The notes under the pieces were generated by a model, which was given only the letters and a program-made list of their open reading frames with translations, did no database searches and was not told the DNA's origin. DNA of 6,937 bases. It comes from Betaproteobacteria bacterium (GTDB lineage Bacteria; Pseudomonadota; Gammaproteobacteria; Burkholderiales; Burkholderiaceae). A program made the position numbers and the translations under genes. Below are positions 6,145 through 6,937 of the stretch, one piece after another. Position 1 is the stretch's first letter. Each line of letters begins with the position of its first letter. The DNA is taken from contig CANIMS010000082.1 of NCBI GenBank assembly GCA_947468785.1, positions 1-6,937 on the forward strand, given 5' to 3'.

Positions 6145-6937
6145 ACTTTAGCAAAGCGACGCTTACCTACTTGTACTAAGTAAACTCCCGCCTCAATCTT
6201 GAGCTGCTTATCGCTAATTGTTGCACCATCAATTTTTACGCCGTTTTGTTCGATATTGCGATTAGCCTCTGAGGTAGATGGTGTAAGGCCTGCAGCCTTG
6301 AGGAAATTAGCAACTCCCATGGGTGCTCCAGTCAAACTCACTTCTGGAACATCATCTGGAACGCCGCCCTTTGCGCGATGATTAAAGTCTTCTAAGGCTT
6401 TTTCAGCAGCAGCTTGTGAATGAAAACGTGCGACGATTTCTTGTGCAAGTAACACTTTGCAATCGCGTGGATTTCTGCCAGCCGCAACTTCTTGCTTCAT
6501 CAAATCAATTTCTGACATTGGGCGGAACGAGAGTAGGGTGAAATAATCCCACATCAAATCATCAGAGATACTCATGAGTTTGCCAAACATGTCGCCAGCA
6601 GGTTCACTAATACCAATGTAATTACCTTTGGATTTACTCATTTTCTCAACGCCATCTAAACCAACCAATAAAGGCATAGTCAAAATACATTGAGGCTCTT
6701 GGCCATATTCCCGCTGGAGCTCGCGCCCAACTAGTAAATTGAATTTTTGATCTGTTCCGCCAAGTTCTAGATCACTCTTAAGAGCTACTGAGTCATAGCC
6801 TTGCATTAGTGGATATAGAAATTCATGGATCGAGATCGGAACGCCACTACGGTAACGCTTTGTAAAATCATCACGCTCTAACATCCGCGCAACAGTATGT
6901 TTTGCTGCCAACTGGATCATGCCGCGTGCACCCAGAG
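6132..6937 (-). CDS. tyrS: Tyrosyl-tRNA synthetase, C-terminal part (5' end outside window)
   Basis: This class I aminoacyl-tRNA synthetase charges tRNA-Tyr with tyrosine. The frame stays open to the window edge (LGARG precedes the Met at 6920), so that Met is internal. The visible 267 residues begin within the catalytic Rossmann domain. They include [39 protein letters not shown] and the ATP-binding KMSKS loop (bases 6630-6644). A helical anticodon-binding region follows, then a C-terminal S4-like RNA-binding domain (about the last 65 residues, with [11 protein letters not shown] and NGVKIDG). The HIGH-type motif and tyrosine pocket start lie off the window; perhaps 140-150 residues are missing. 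KMSKS and GGTDQKFN place it in the TyrRS subgroup often called TyrZ-like, distinct from E. coli TyrS, which has KFGKT. Its promoter is not in view. Confidence 0.95.
   Translation of the reverse strand, partial: LGARGMIQLAAKHTVARMLERDDFTKRYRSGVPISIHEFLYPLMQGYDSVALKSDLELGGTDQKFNLLVGRELQREYGQEPQCILTMPLLVGLDGVEKMSKSKGNYIGISEPAGDMFGKLMSISDDLMWDYFTLLSFRPMSEIDLMKQEVAAGRNPRDCKVLLAQEIVARFHSQAAAEKALEDFNHRAKGGVPDDVPEVSLTGAPMGVANFLKAAGLTPSTSEANRNIEQNGVKIDGATISDKQLKIEAGVYLVQVGKRRFAKVTLS

Noticed and set aside
6199..6381. 60-codon + strand frame opposite tyrS
   Set aside because: It is antisense to the conserved S4 region of TyrRS and has no independent support.
6918..6920. ATG (- strand) as the start of tyrS
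   Set aside because: The frame continues upstream as LGARG, a conserved TyrRS segment, and the catalytic N-terminus would be missing if this were the start.
1..6937. CRISPR array, mobile element, tRNA or defence system
   Set aside because: No spaced direct repeats, transposase or integrase motifs, tRNA-like cloverleaf or defence-family proteins were seen; nearly all bases belong to conserved housekeeping genes.

Overview
The window is an ordinary, densely packed stretch of bacterial chromosome. It carries a housekeeping gene string: ubiH (5' end missing), dusB, fis, purH, ruvC, ruvA and ruvB on the + strand, then the 3' part of tyrS converging from the - strand. As I recall it, this order is characteristic of Burkholderiales (Betaproteobacteria). 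The proteins look betaproteobacterial: a short 79-residue Fis, a UbiH whose FAD motif reads AEGG, and a KMSKS-type TyrRS. Base composition leans towards A/T compared with typical Burkholderia or Ralstonia. That suggests a low-GC, streamlined member such as Polynucleobacter, but this is an inference, not a database result.

Layout: 3-815 is the C-terminal part of a UbiH-type FAD monooxygenase of ubiquinone synthesis. The 151-nt gap at 816-966 holds a perfect 10-bp inverted repeat (possible terminator), a candidate extended -10 promoter and a C-rich, G-poor leader. dusB (967-1983) and fis (2008-2247) form the classic dusB-fis pair. purH (2294-3874) follows a leader with no G at all. ruvC, ruvA and ruvB (3900-6125) follow with gaps of 25-27 nt. 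The regular short spacing from dusB to ruvB fits one long transcription unit. tyrS begins beyond the right edge and ends 6 bp from ruvB, with a small inverted repeat across the junction that could serve both strands.

Functionally, the unit combines tRNA modification (DusB), a nucleoid and growth-phase regulator (Fis), the last two steps of IMP synthesis (PurH) and Holliday-junction processing (RuvABC). All the family active-site residues I could check are present, and I see no frameshifts among the complete genes.

I found no mobile element, CRISPR array, RNA gene, prophage, toxin-antitoxin or defence module, and no previously undescribed system. The points worth a second look are small: start codons without Shine-Dalgarno sequences, G-depleted leaders, two 16-bp perfect palindromes inside coding regions (one overlapping another inverted repeat), a His in the Fis recognition helix, and the hairpins at 870-894 and 6127-6144. 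No stretch longer than 300 bases lacks a gene.
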